NCBI GenBank assembly: GCA_964568075.1
Contig: CAZMOM010000037.1
Span: 1 to 27,271, forward strand
Source of the DNA: MnTg04 sp964568075
GTDB taxonomy: Bacteria; Pseudomonadota; Gammaproteobacteria; Steroidobacterales; MnTg04
Length of the DNA stretch: 27,271 nt
Direction: 5' to 3'
Positions 20,549-27,271 of the stretch are shown in pieces. The position numbers and the translations under genes are program-made. The notes beneath the pieces were generated by a model. The model was given only the letters and a program-made list of their open reading frames with translations, was not told the origin of the DNA and did not search any database. Each line of letters begins with the position of its first letter. Positions within the stretch are counted from its first letter, which is position 1.

Positions 20549-21622
20549 ATGAAATCCCTGACCGTAGATCTGCAGGATCATTCTTACCCCATCTATATTG
20601 GCCATGGGTTACTCGGCGATGGGGACCGGCTCAAAGACATCCTGCCCGGCAACCAGGTATTCCTGGTAAGCAATGAAACCGTATCGCCGCTGTACGCGAA
20701 AACGCTGCTTGAATCGCTCGACCCACTGGAGACGGCACAACTAAACCTGCCGGATGGCGAGCGATTCAAAGACCTGCATCACTGGTCGCTGATTCTGGAT
20801 AGCCTTGCAGATGCCGGAATGCATCGCGATGCGACTGTTGTCTCCCTGGGGGGAGGCGTTGTTTCCGATATCGCAGGGTTCGCGGCCGCTTGTTACCAGC
20901 GGGGCATCGCTCACGTGATTTACCCGACGACTCTGCTTGCCCAGGTCGATGCAGCGATAGGTGGAAAGACCGCAATCAATTTTTCCGGTGGCAAGAATAT
21001 GATCGGTGCATTCCACCAACCGCTGGCCGTCATTTCCGACACGACAACATTGCGCACACTGGATGACCGGCAGATGAGAGCCGGCGTTGCGGAGATTATC
21101 AAGTCCGCACTGATCGCTGACGATGCGTTTTTCGCCTGGCTGGAACAACATGCGGACAAGGTATTAAAGCGTGACGATGAGGCACTATGCCATGCAATAG
21201 AGGTTTGTTGCCGTATCAAGTCGCGTATTGTATCGGCCGACGAAAGGGAAAAAGGCGAGCGGGCGTTACTGAATCTCGGTCACAGCTTTGCACATGCAAT
21301 CGAAGCGGCCTCAGACTATCGCTATCTGCACGGGGAAGCAGTGGCGGTGGGTTTATTGTTGGCCGCCGACCTGTCTGAGCGCCTGGGTCTCGCGCCTGGA
21401 GACCTGCCCCGGCGAATCCGCGCTTTGCTGGAAATTTGCGGCCTGCCGACCGGTGTCAGCGGGCTTGAAGCTGCTGATATTGCCAGGTTAATGAACATGG
21501 ACAAGAAAGTGTCGTCCGGCAAACTCAAATTGGTGTTGCTGAAAAAGGCCGGGCAGGCCGTACTTATCGATGAATTCGATCCCGCTCTGCCTGAGGCTGT
21601 GATTCGCGAGTATTGCGACTGA
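20549..21622 (+). CDS. aroB: 3-dehydroquinate synthase
   Basis: Converts DAHP to 3-dehydroquinate, the second step of the shikimate pathway, using NAD+ and a divalent metal. The 357-residue length fits. Conserved parts are the NAD-binding SLGGGVVSDIAGF (99-111), YPTTLLAQVDAAIGGKTAIN (125-144), AGVAEIIKSALI (Glu182), ALLNLGHSFAHAIE (His245) and HGEAVAVG (His261); the last three supply the metal ligands. The TGA stop shares a base with the ATG of the following dGTPase-like gene, so translation is probably coupled. In E. coli damX follows aroB; the arrangement differs here. Confidence 0.97.
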   Translation: MKSLTVDLQDHSYPIYIGHGLLGDGDRLKDILPGNQVFLVSNETVSPLYAKTLLESLDPLETAQLNLPDGERFKDLHHWSLILDSLADAGMHRDATVVSLGGGVVSDIAGFAAACYQRGIAHVIYPTTLLAQVDAAIGGKTAINFSGGKNMIGAFHQPLAVISDTTTLRTLDDRQMRAGVAEIIKSALIADDAFFAWLEQHADKVLKRDDEALCHAIEVCCRIKSRIVSADEREKGERALLNLGHSFAHAIEAASDYRYLHGEAVAVGLLLAADLSERLGLAPGDLPRRIRALLEICGLPTGVSGLEAADIARLMNMDKKVSSGKLKLVLLKKAGQAVLIDEFDPALPEAVIREYCD

Positions 21623-22770
21623 TGCATTCACCGACGTTGGCTACCGGGCTTAAACCCTGGGCTGCACATGACGAGCATAGCCGGGGCCGGCAGTATCCGG
21701 AACCGCCGGCCTATCCACGGTCCGAGTTTCAGCGTGATCGCGACCGGATCATACATTGCGGTGCTTTCAGGCGATTGATGTACAAGACCCAGGTTTTTGT
21801 CAATCACGAAGGCGATATGTACCGAACGCGACTCACACACTCGCTTGAGGTTGCCCAGATCGGTCGTTCGGTTGCCCTGGCATTGGGTCTTAACGAGTCG
21901 CTGACTGAGGCGATATGCCTTGCCCACGACCTGGGCCACACGCCGTTCGGGCATTCCGGCCAGGACGCGCTAAACGACTGCATGAAGGAGTACGGCGGAT
22001 TCGAACACAATCTTCAATCGTTGCGTGTCGTGGACGAGTTGGAAGACAAATACGCCGAGTTTCCGGGTTTGAACCTTTGTTTTGAAACCCGGGAAGGGAT
22101 CCTGAAACACTGTTCGAAGCGCCATGCGAGAAAACTTGGTGAGCTCGGTGAGCGATTCCTGAACGGGCACCAGCCTGGGCTTGAGGCACAGTTAGCCAAT
22201 CTTGCTGACGAGATCGCCTATAACAATCATGATGTCGATGATGGTCTGCGTGCGCAGATGATCGATATCGAGCAGCTACGTGAGCTGGATTTGTTCAGCG
22301 TTTGTTTCACGGAGGTTAACAGGAAATATCCGGACCTGAGCATGAGAAAAGTGATTCACGAGACAGTCAGGCGAATGATCAATCTCGTCGTACAGGATCT
22401 GATTGAAACTACTGGCAGTGAACTGGCCGGGTTATCGCCGGATTCGATTGACGAGGTTCGTCTGCATGACCGCCCGATTGTGGCGATGAGTCAGGCGACC
22501 CGGCAGGGGCATCGGGATCTGAAAATTTTTTTGCAGCAGTCTTTGTACCGCCATGAACGCGTAAGGTATATGACAGCCAAAGCGGACCGCGTGGTTCGCG
22601 ACCTTTTCGCCCGCTACCTGTCATCACCCGAAACGTTGCCGGACCATTACAGATTGCCGAAAGAACCAGCGAAGGATCAGGCGCGTATTGTTGCGGACTA
22701 TATTGCCGGAATGACTGACAGGTTCGCCCTCGGTGAGCACGAACGCCTGGCGGAGTTGGGAGGGACCTAG
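21622..22770 (+). CDS. dGTPase-like HD-domain triphosphohydrolase (type 2)
   Basis: A 382-residue deoxynucleoside triphosphate triphosphohydrolase-like protein of the HD superfamily. These enzymes release tripolyphosphate from dNTPs and influence dNTP pools. The metal site is His73 (RLTHSLEVAQ), His102-Asp103 (LAHDLGHTPFGHSG) and Asp196 (LADEIAYNNHDVDD). The length and absence of the E. coli Dgt insertions fit the shorter type 2 group. The start is ATG 21622, overlapping the aroB stop by one base; a TTG at 21613 is less likely. Its stop abuts the following lipoprotein gene. Substrate preference cannot be read from the sequence. Confidence 0.94.
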   Translation: MHSPTLATGLKPWAAHDEHSRGRQYPEPPAYPRSEFQRDRDRIIHCGAFRRLMYKTQVFVNHEGDMYRTRLTHSLEVAQIGRSVALALGLNESLTEAICLAHDLGHTPFGHSGQDALNDCMKEYGGFEHNLQSLRVVDELEDKYAEFPGLNLCFETREGILKHCSKRHARKLGELGERFLNGHQPGLEAQLANLADEIAYNNHDVDDGLRAQMIDIEQLRELDLFSVCFTEVNRKYPDLSMRKVIHETVRRMINLVVQDLIETTGSELAGLSPDSIDEVRLHDRPIVAMSQATRQGHRDLKIFLQQSLYRHERVRYMTAKADRVVRDLFARYLSSPETLPDHYRLPKEPAKDQARIVADYIAGMTDRFALGEHERLAELGGT

Positions 22771-23259
22771 ATGAAACAGACAAGCGTCTGTTTTCTGGCC
22801 ATGTTACTGCTGGTTGCCTGCCAGGGGAATATGGCTACGGAATCCAATGAGCCGCTGGCAGACACGCCTGAAAAGGAGATCGTGCTGCTTGCCCTTGCGC
22901 GAGCATTGGTAAACAGAAGAATTCCCGACCATGGCCTTTTGGCCGACCCGAAAAATGTTGTGTTATCGGATAAGAATATCCCGGCCGATTGGACGCCGAA
23001 ATTGCCGGATATAACACTGATTATGATGAGTAGGGCTCAGATCGAGGCCCGAGCCGATAGCCACGGCGACTTCCTTTATCTTTATGTATCGGAGCTGAGT
23101 TTTACGGATGACAAAACAGCCAATATTCGCGTACACAGCATGTGGGCGAAGGCAGAAAAGTCGACTGTAACGTATCTTAGTGGCGGCGGCTTTTCAGTGA
23201 TTTATGAAAAAGACGGGGGCGAATGGAAGGAAGGCAGCAGCGTAAGCTGGATATCGTGA
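22771..23259 (+). CDS. Small lipoprotein of unknown function
   Basis: A 162-residue protein I do not recognise. It has a short signal peptide with lipobox LLVAC and lipidated Cys17. The residues after the cysteine are QGN, with no aspartate at +2, so outer-membrane delivery would be expected under the E. coli Lol rule. The mature part has a charged helical segment (about 34-52) and then alternating beta-like segments: VSELSFTDDKTANIRVHSMW, a glycine-rich turn and VIYEKDGGEW. It looks like a small NTF2- or lipocalin-like beta domain, but this is weak. ATG 22771 follows the dGTPase stop with no gap. Confidence 0.85.
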   Translation: MKQTSVCFLAMLLLVACQGNMATESNEPLADTPEKEIVLLALARALVNRRIPDHGLLADPKNVVLSDKNIPADWTPKLPDITLIMMSRAQIEARADSHGDFLYLYVSELSFTDDKTANIRVHSMWAKAEKSTVTYLSGGGFSVIYEKDGGEWKEGSSVSWIS

Positions 23260-23280
23260 ACATGGAATTATCGGTCAGGT

Positions 23281-23288
23281 GATACAAT
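23281..23288 (+). promoter_or_regulatory. Possible extended -10 promoter for pyrF
   Basis: The sequence GTGATACAAT (23279-23288) contains an extended -10 (TG-n-TACAAT). No good -35 box lies 17 bases upstream. A start near 23295 would give pyrF a leader of about 30 bases. It is the only gap over 50 bases in the downstream gene run. Confidence 0.4.
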
Positions 23289-23324
23289 GCGCCGAATTTT
23301 TGCCGGCACGAGAGACCGTTATTT

Positions 23325-24047
23325 ATGAGTGACCGCATTTCTCCCGAGGAAAGACTGATTTTTGCGATGGACGTACCCGATGCCGACAAGGCCAGGTCGT
23401 TAGCCATCGAGCTGGGCGATTCGGTAAGGTTCTACAAGCTCGGTCTCGAATTAATGATGAGTGGGGGTTATTTCGAGTTACTCGACTGGCTGGTCGAGCG
23501 CGACAAGCAGGTCTTTGTGGACCTGAAGTTTTTTGATGTGCCGACGACAGTGGCAGCGGCGGTCCGAAGACTTAACAACCGCGGCGTGACATTTGCCACC
23601 GTCCATGGAAACCAGTCGATTATGGAAGCGGCGGCGGCAGCCAAAGGCGACGTGAAGATACTCGGAGTCACCGTGCTGACCAGCCTTGACCGGGGTGACC
23701 TCGACGACCTGGGGTTCGCTTGCGATGTTGAGGACCTCGTGTTATCGAGGGCGCGGCGTGCGCTCGAGGCGGGTTGCGACGGAGTTGTTTCGTCCGGCCT
23801 CGAAGTGCCGCGATTGAGAGAGTTTATTGACCATCGGCTGCTGGTGGTGACACCGGGAATCCGCCCGGTTGAGAACCGTCCTGTTGACGACCAAAAACGT
23901 ATTGTCAGCGTCGAACAGGCGTTTAAAAATGGAGCAGACTACATCGTGGTTGGACGGCCGATTCGCGATGCGGAAAATCCCCGGGCGGCGGCGGAAGGCA
24001 TACAGGCCAGCATCGCCAAGTGCTTCTCCGGCAAGGATCAGGAATAA
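23325..24047 (+). CDS. pyrF: Orotidine 5'-phosphate decarboxylase
   Basis: Decarboxylates OMP to UMP, the last step of de novo pyrimidine synthesis. The 240-residue TIM-barrel protein has FAMDVPD near the N-terminus, Lys38 (FYKLG) and the catalytic DLKFFDVP motif (Asp66, Lys68, Asp71). The phosphate-binding parts TPGIRP and VVGRPIRDAENP are also present. All four catalytic residues are intact. ATG 23325 gives the normal family N-terminus, although the ribosome-binding site is weak. hemE begins four bases after the stop, so the two are likely cotranscribed. Confidence 0.97.
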   Translation: MSDRISPEERLIFAMDVPDADKARSLAIELGDSVRFYKLGLELMMSGGYFELLDWLVERDKQVFVDLKFFDVPTTVAAAVRRLNNRGVTFATVHGNQSIMEAAAAAKGDVKILGVTVLTSLDRGDLDDLGFACDVEDLVLSRARRALEAGCDGVVSSGLEVPRLREFIDHRLLVVTPGIRPVENRPVDDQKRIVSVEQAFKNGADYIVVGRPIRDAENPRAAAEGIQASIAKCFSGKDQE

Positions 24048-24051
24048 GCCA

Positions 24052-25143
24052 ATGAGCGATCTAAAAAATGATTTGTTGTTGCGTGCCTTGCTTCGTGAAC
24101 CGGTGGACAGGACGCCGGTCTGGTTTATGCGGCAGGCAGGTCGTTATTTGCCCGAGTACCGGGAAGTACGAAAAGCGGCCGGGGGATTCATGGATCTTTG
24201 CCAGAATCCGGAACTGGCTTGCCAGGTTACAATGCAGCCGTTGGAACGTTTCCCGCTCGACGCGGCGATACTTTTCTCGGACATACTGACTGTTCCCGAT
24301 GCGATGGGTCTGGGCTTGTATTTCGAAACCGGGGAAGGACCCCGGTTTGAGAGGCCGGTACGCAGCGAGGCCGACATCAGAAAACTTGGCTTTCCCGATC
24401 CGGAGCAGGAACTTGGCTATGTAATGCAAGCCGTCCGTACGATTCGCGATGAACTGGATGGAAAAGTTCCGTTGATTGGATTTGCTGGCAGTCCGTGGAC
24501 GGTAGCAACGTACGCTGTCGAAGGCCGCGGCAGTAAAAACTTTCCATTGATCAAGGGCATGTTGTACGGGCAGCCGAATTCGCTTCACAGTCTGCTGGAA
24601 AAACTGACTGACGCAACCATCGATTATCTCAATGCGCAGATTAATGCCGGAGTGCAGGCCGTTATGGTGTTCGATACCTGGGGAGGCACGCTAACGCCGT
24701 CCGCCTTTAAAGAATTTTCATTGCAATACATGCAAAAGATCTGCGTGAACCTGATTCGTGAAAAAAGTGGTAGAAAGATCCCGGTGTTACTGTTCACCAA
24801 GGGTGCGGGGAGCCGGCTGGCTGACATGGCCGACTCAGGCTGTGACGCTCTTGGCGTCGACTGGACCATCGATCTGGCAGACGCTCGAACACTAACCGGT
24901 GATAAGGTTGCTTTGCAGGGAAACCTGGATCCGTCGGTACTCTATAGCGGGCCTGCTGGAATTCGGGCTGAAGTGGAGAAGGTGCTGGCAAGCTACGGAA
25001 ACGGACCGGGGCACGTGTTTAATCTCGGTCACGGCATACATCCGGAAGTGGACCCGGACAACGTGGCGGTGATGGTAAAAGCGGTGCACGAGTTGAGTCC
25101 GGCATGGCACGGGGGCCAGATGTCCGTCGATGGGCAGCGGTAA
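24052..25143 (+). CDS. hemE: Uroporphyrinogen decarboxylase
   Basis: Removes the four acetate carboxyls of uroporphyrinogen III to make coproporphyrinogen III in heme synthesis. The 363-residue protein has the signature TPVWFMRQAGRYLPEYR (21-37), with the substrate-binding arginines, and the ILFSDILTVPDAMGLGL segment with the key aspartate. GFAGSPWTVATYAVEG, VMVFDTWGGTL and a C-terminal FNLGHGIHPEVDPDNV follow. The frame is open upstream through the end of pyrF, but ATG 24052 gives the exact family start. The DUF445 gene begins six bases after its stop. Confidence 0.98.
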   Translation: MSDLKNDLLLRALLREPVDRTPVWFMRQAGRYLPEYREVRKAAGGFMDLCQNPELACQVTMQPLERFPLDAAILFSDILTVPDAMGLGLYFETGEGPRFERPVRSEADIRKLGFPDPEQELGYVMQAVRTIRDELDGKVPLIGFAGSPWTVATYAVEGRGSKNFPLIKGMLYGQPNSLHSLLEKLTDATIDYLNAQINAGVQAVMVFDTWGGTLTPSAFKEFSLQYMQKICVNLIREKSGRKIPVLLFTKGAGSRLADMADSGCDALGVDWTIDLADARTLTGDKVALQGNLDPSVLYSGPAGIRAEVEKVLASYGNGPGHVFNLGHGIHPEVDPDNVAVMVKAVHELSPAWHGGQMSVDGQR

Positions 25144-25149
25144 CGGCGA

Positions 25150-26400
25150 ATGAAATTCGCGCCGGCTGAGCAGGAGAAAGTACTCAGACTCAGGTCGATG
25201 AAGCGTCTTGCGACCGGCTTGCTGCTGCTGATGGCGCTGGTATTTGTCTTGGCTCACCGTGCCCAGGAAAGTTTTGCGTGGTTGTCCTATGTACGGGCAT
25301 TCGCCGAGGCGGCAATGATCGGAGCGCTGGCCGACTGGTTCGCCGTGACCGCGCTGTTTCGACATCCCATGGGGTTACCCATTCCACACACTGCGATCAT
25401 TGCCCGGCGCAAGGACGAAATCGGGGACAACCTGGCCGGTTTCGTCCGTGATAATTTTCTTGTCGAAGACGCGCTGCAGCCACGGCTGCGGGGCATCGAT
25501 TTCGCGACTCGGGTCGGCGGATGGATGCGCCAGACTGACAACGCCCGACGACTGGCAGGCGACGCGGGTGCGTTCGCCCGCTGGTTTCTCGGTGTATTCG
25601 ACAGTACGGCGCTAAGACATTTTCTCAGGGAAAATCTGCAACTAACGATGCGCGAAATCCGGATCACGCCACTGGTGGGACGCTCGCTCGACTTGCTGAC
25701 TACCGGCGATCACCATCAGGAGTTGATGGACGCTCTGACCAGGGTGGCGCGCCGCCAGCTTGAGCAGAACAAGGACAAGATAAGAGAGAAGATCAAAACC
25801 CGCAGTCCATGGTGGTTGCCAAAATTTGTCGATCAGGAAATATACGACAAGCTGGTTGGTGAGTTCGAGGAATTACTGGACAAGGTTGGCGCCGATTCGG
25901 AAAACGAAGCCAGGAAAAATTTCAACCGGGAAATTCGTAAATTCCTGGATACGTTGAAAAACGATCCGCAGGTAATCGCCAGGGGAGAGCGTCTGAAGGA
26001 AGAATTGCTCGCCCATCCGGATATTCAAAAATATTTTTTCGATATCTGGAATGAGATCAGCATTTACCTTTCGCGTGAATCGGAAAACCCGGACTCACGA
26101 ATCCGGCGAAAAATAGAAGCGGGGATCGTTCAGTTTGGTGAGGCCTTGTTAACCAGCCCGGAAATGCAGGTCCAGGTCAACGATTGGATCAGCGATATCG
26201 TTATCTATGTTGTCGGGCATTATCGTGGCGAAATCTCAAATGTCATTTCGGATACGGTCAGGCGCTGGGACGCGGAAGCGACGTCGCAACGGATCGAAAT
26301 ACAGGTGGGCAGTGATCTTCAGTTTATACGCATCAACGGTACGCTGGTCGGCGGTATGGTGGGGCTGTTGATTCATGTTGTCATTCAGCTATTGCCATAG
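25150..26400 (+). CDS. DUF445 family membrane protein (YjiN-like)
   Basis: A 416-residue protein of the DUF445 family. An N-terminal membrane helix (about residues 18-36) is followed by the family signature EAAMIGALADWFAVTALFRHPMGLP, written here in part: ALADWFAVTALFRHP near 57-71. A segment IPHTAIIARRKDEIGDNLA follows, then a long charged, probably helical, soluble region (about 90-380). A second hydrophobic helix lies at the very C-terminus (GGMVGLLIHVVIQLL). Both ends would therefore sit in the membrane with the middle on one side. The family has no settled function. It is six bases after hemE and 11 bases before the last gene. Confidence 0.93.
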   Translation: MKFAPAEQEKVLRLRSMKRLATGLLLLMALVFVLAHRAQESFAWLSYVRAFAEAAMIGALADWFAVTALFRHPMGLPIPHTAIIARRKDEIGDNLAGFVRDNFLVEDALQPRLRGIDFATRVGGWMRQTDNARRLAGDAGAFARWFLGVFDSTALRHFLRENLQLTMREIRITPLVGRSLDLLTTGDHHQELMDALTRVARRQLEQNKDKIREKIKTRSPWWLPKFVDQEIYDKLVGEFEELLDKVGADSENEARKNFNREIRKFLDTLKNDPQVIARGERLKEELLAHPDIQKYFFDIWNEISIYLSRESENPDSRIRRKIEAGIVQFGEALLTSPEMQVQVNDWISDIVIYVVGHYRGEISNVISDTVRRWDAEATSQRIEIQVGSDLQFIRINGTLVGGMVGLLIHVVIQLLP

Positions 26401-26411
26401 GATGGTGACCG

Positions 26412-27137
26412 GTGAAATTATCAGTCGGGGATAAATTCGATAATTCGGATGCAAGCTCACTGTACTGGCTGCCGTTGCTGGTCGGTCTCGTACCGACGGT
26501 GCTGATCGGCGTGACTTTCGTGATTTCAGCCAGTCACGGCCAGGTTCCCTGGTGCATGCCCTTTGTCGATGGCTGTACCTCGATCAGTCGGGCCGGTCGC
26601 AATCCACCGGCGATATTCCTGTTTCGCTCGATCATGCTGCCGATTTGTCTGTTGCTGGCGGCCTACTGGATACTGAGCCTCGCCTGGATCAGGAGTCTGT
26701 TTGCAAATAGTGACCGGCGGCCCTCGGCCTGGATGGCGGTCGTCGGTGTTGCCGGAGCGTTATTATTGGTTATCTATGTGACGTTCCTGGGCAGCGAGGG
26801 GTCTGTTTATCAGTTGATGAGGCGGTTTGGTGCTTCCCTTTTTTACGGGCTGACCTTTCTCGCACAGCTGATACAGATTCGCTGGCTGACCATTCTGAGG
26901 CGGGAGCAGTCGATCAAGCCACCATGGTTGCCGCTCGCCCTGTCCCGGCTCGCTTTGCTTATGTTGCTGGCCGGTCTGACTCAGGTGATTATTTCAGGAG
27001 TCATCCCCAGCGAGGAATTTCAAAATATTGCGGAATGGAATTTCACCGCGATGCTGAACGCTCATTTCCTGCTTTGCGCATGGGGCTGGCGCGAGTCCGG
27101 GTTTTCGGCCGCAATCGGTTTGCGAGCCGAGCGCTAG
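26412..27137 (+). CDS. Frag1/DRAM-like six-helix membrane protein
   Basis: A 241-residue integral membrane protein with about six hydrophobic helices (about 18-40, 68-92, 106-126, 138-158, 176-196 and 212-230). The segment DGCTSISRAGRNPPA (about 54-68), together with an upstream cysteine in VPWCMPFVDGC, matches the Frag1/DRAM/Sfk1 family seen as uncharacterised membrane proteins in gammaproteobacteria. The start is GTG 26412; the ribosome-binding site is weak. It is probably the last gene of the pyrF-hemE run. Family members in eukaryotes are lysosomal or Golgi membrane proteins. No bacterial function is established. Confidence 0.8.
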   Translation: MKLSVGDKFDNSDASSLYWLPLLVGLVPTVLIGVTFVISASHGQVPWCMPFVDGCTSISRAGRNPPAIFLFRSIMLPICLLLAAYWILSLAWIRSLFANSDRRPSAWMAVVGVAGALLLVIYVTFLGSEGSVYQLMRRFGASLFYGLTFLAQLIQIRWLTILRREQSIKPPWLPLALSRLALLMLLAGLTQVIISGVIPSEEFQNIAEWNFTAMLNAHFLLCAWGWRESGFSAAIGLRAER

Positions 27138-27271
27138 CAGCGTGTCGAAAAATCCTCAGCCGGCACGATACGGCGTTAAGAATCGGTTCGAAATACTCAT
27201 GTACTGGCGCGTACACTGCGCTGCCGGGCAGGACGCCCAAATGCCGCGGAGCCCAGGGACGGGCGAGAGCG
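27138..27271. other. Non-coding right end, possible dispersed repeat
   Basis: The last 134 bases after the Frag1-like gene hold no supported gene. Bases 27146-27210 contain TCGAAAAATCCTCAGCCGGC, a CGGCGTTAAGAATCGG segment, the palindrome TTCGAA and a GTAC-n6-GTAC pair. Their style resembles intergenic repeats of environmental gammaproteobacteria. This rests on impression only. The segment is cut by the window end. Confidence 0.3.

Overview
The window reads as a stretch of gammaproteobacterial chromosome with moderate GC. The evidence is a hexameric-type citrate synthase, a mrcA (PBP1a) gene divergent from pilMNOPQ with aroK-aroB downstream, and pyrF/hemE nearby. Pseudomonas and E. coli (as mrcA/hofMNOPQ/aroKB) share that mrcA-pil-aroKB order. 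I cannot name the genus; an uncultured marine or sediment lineage is plausible. Nothing looks like phage, plasmid, IS or CRISPR.

Layout. 1-2243 (+): 3' part of rph, then rdgB and hemW, tightly packed. 2244-2765: a 522-base AT-rich spacer with DnaA-box-like motifs and a structured leader for rpmE (2766-2972), which ends at a clear terminator. 3030-3072: an unexplained inverted repeat. 3232-4533: gltA with its own promoter. 4554-5165 (-): a small nucleotidyltransferase-like protein. 5426-8020 (-): mrcA, with a 15-base tandem repeat coding for DLEQA. 8021-8480: divergent control region with a class I cyclic-di-GMP riboswitch, a CRP/Vfr-like palindrome, a second promoter and competing hairpins, all ahead of pilM. 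8481-13443 (+): pilM, pilN, pilO, pilP and pilQ, closed by a terminator.

13564-19872 is the most distinctive part. A divergent ArsR-family regulator has cysteines at positions 41 and 107, the positions known for the persulfide sensors SqrR/BigR. It faces a five-gene plus-strand operon: a persulfide-dioxygenase-like metallo-beta-lactamase protein, an MMPL/RND transporter, a LolA-like lipoprotein-sorting protein, an outer-membrane beta-barrel protein and a YgaP-type (DUF2892) membrane protein. An AT-rich repeat-bearing intergenic region carries promoters for both directions. The block sits between pilQ and aroK, which are adjacent in many relatives. It suggests a sulfide/persulfide-responsive unit joining sulfur oxidation to an envelope transport system.

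19997-27137 (+): aroK, aroB, a dGTPase-like HD hydrolase, a small lipoprotein, pyrF, hemE, a DUF445 membrane protein and a Frag1/DRAM-like membrane protein, mostly overlapping or a few bases apart. The last 134 bases are non-coding and may be a dispersed repeat.

Together the genes cover nucleotide-pool cleaning, heme synthesis, the TCA cycle entry, peptidoglycan synthesis, type IV pilus assembly under likely second-messenger control, sulfur stress, the shikimate pathway and pyrimidine synthesis.
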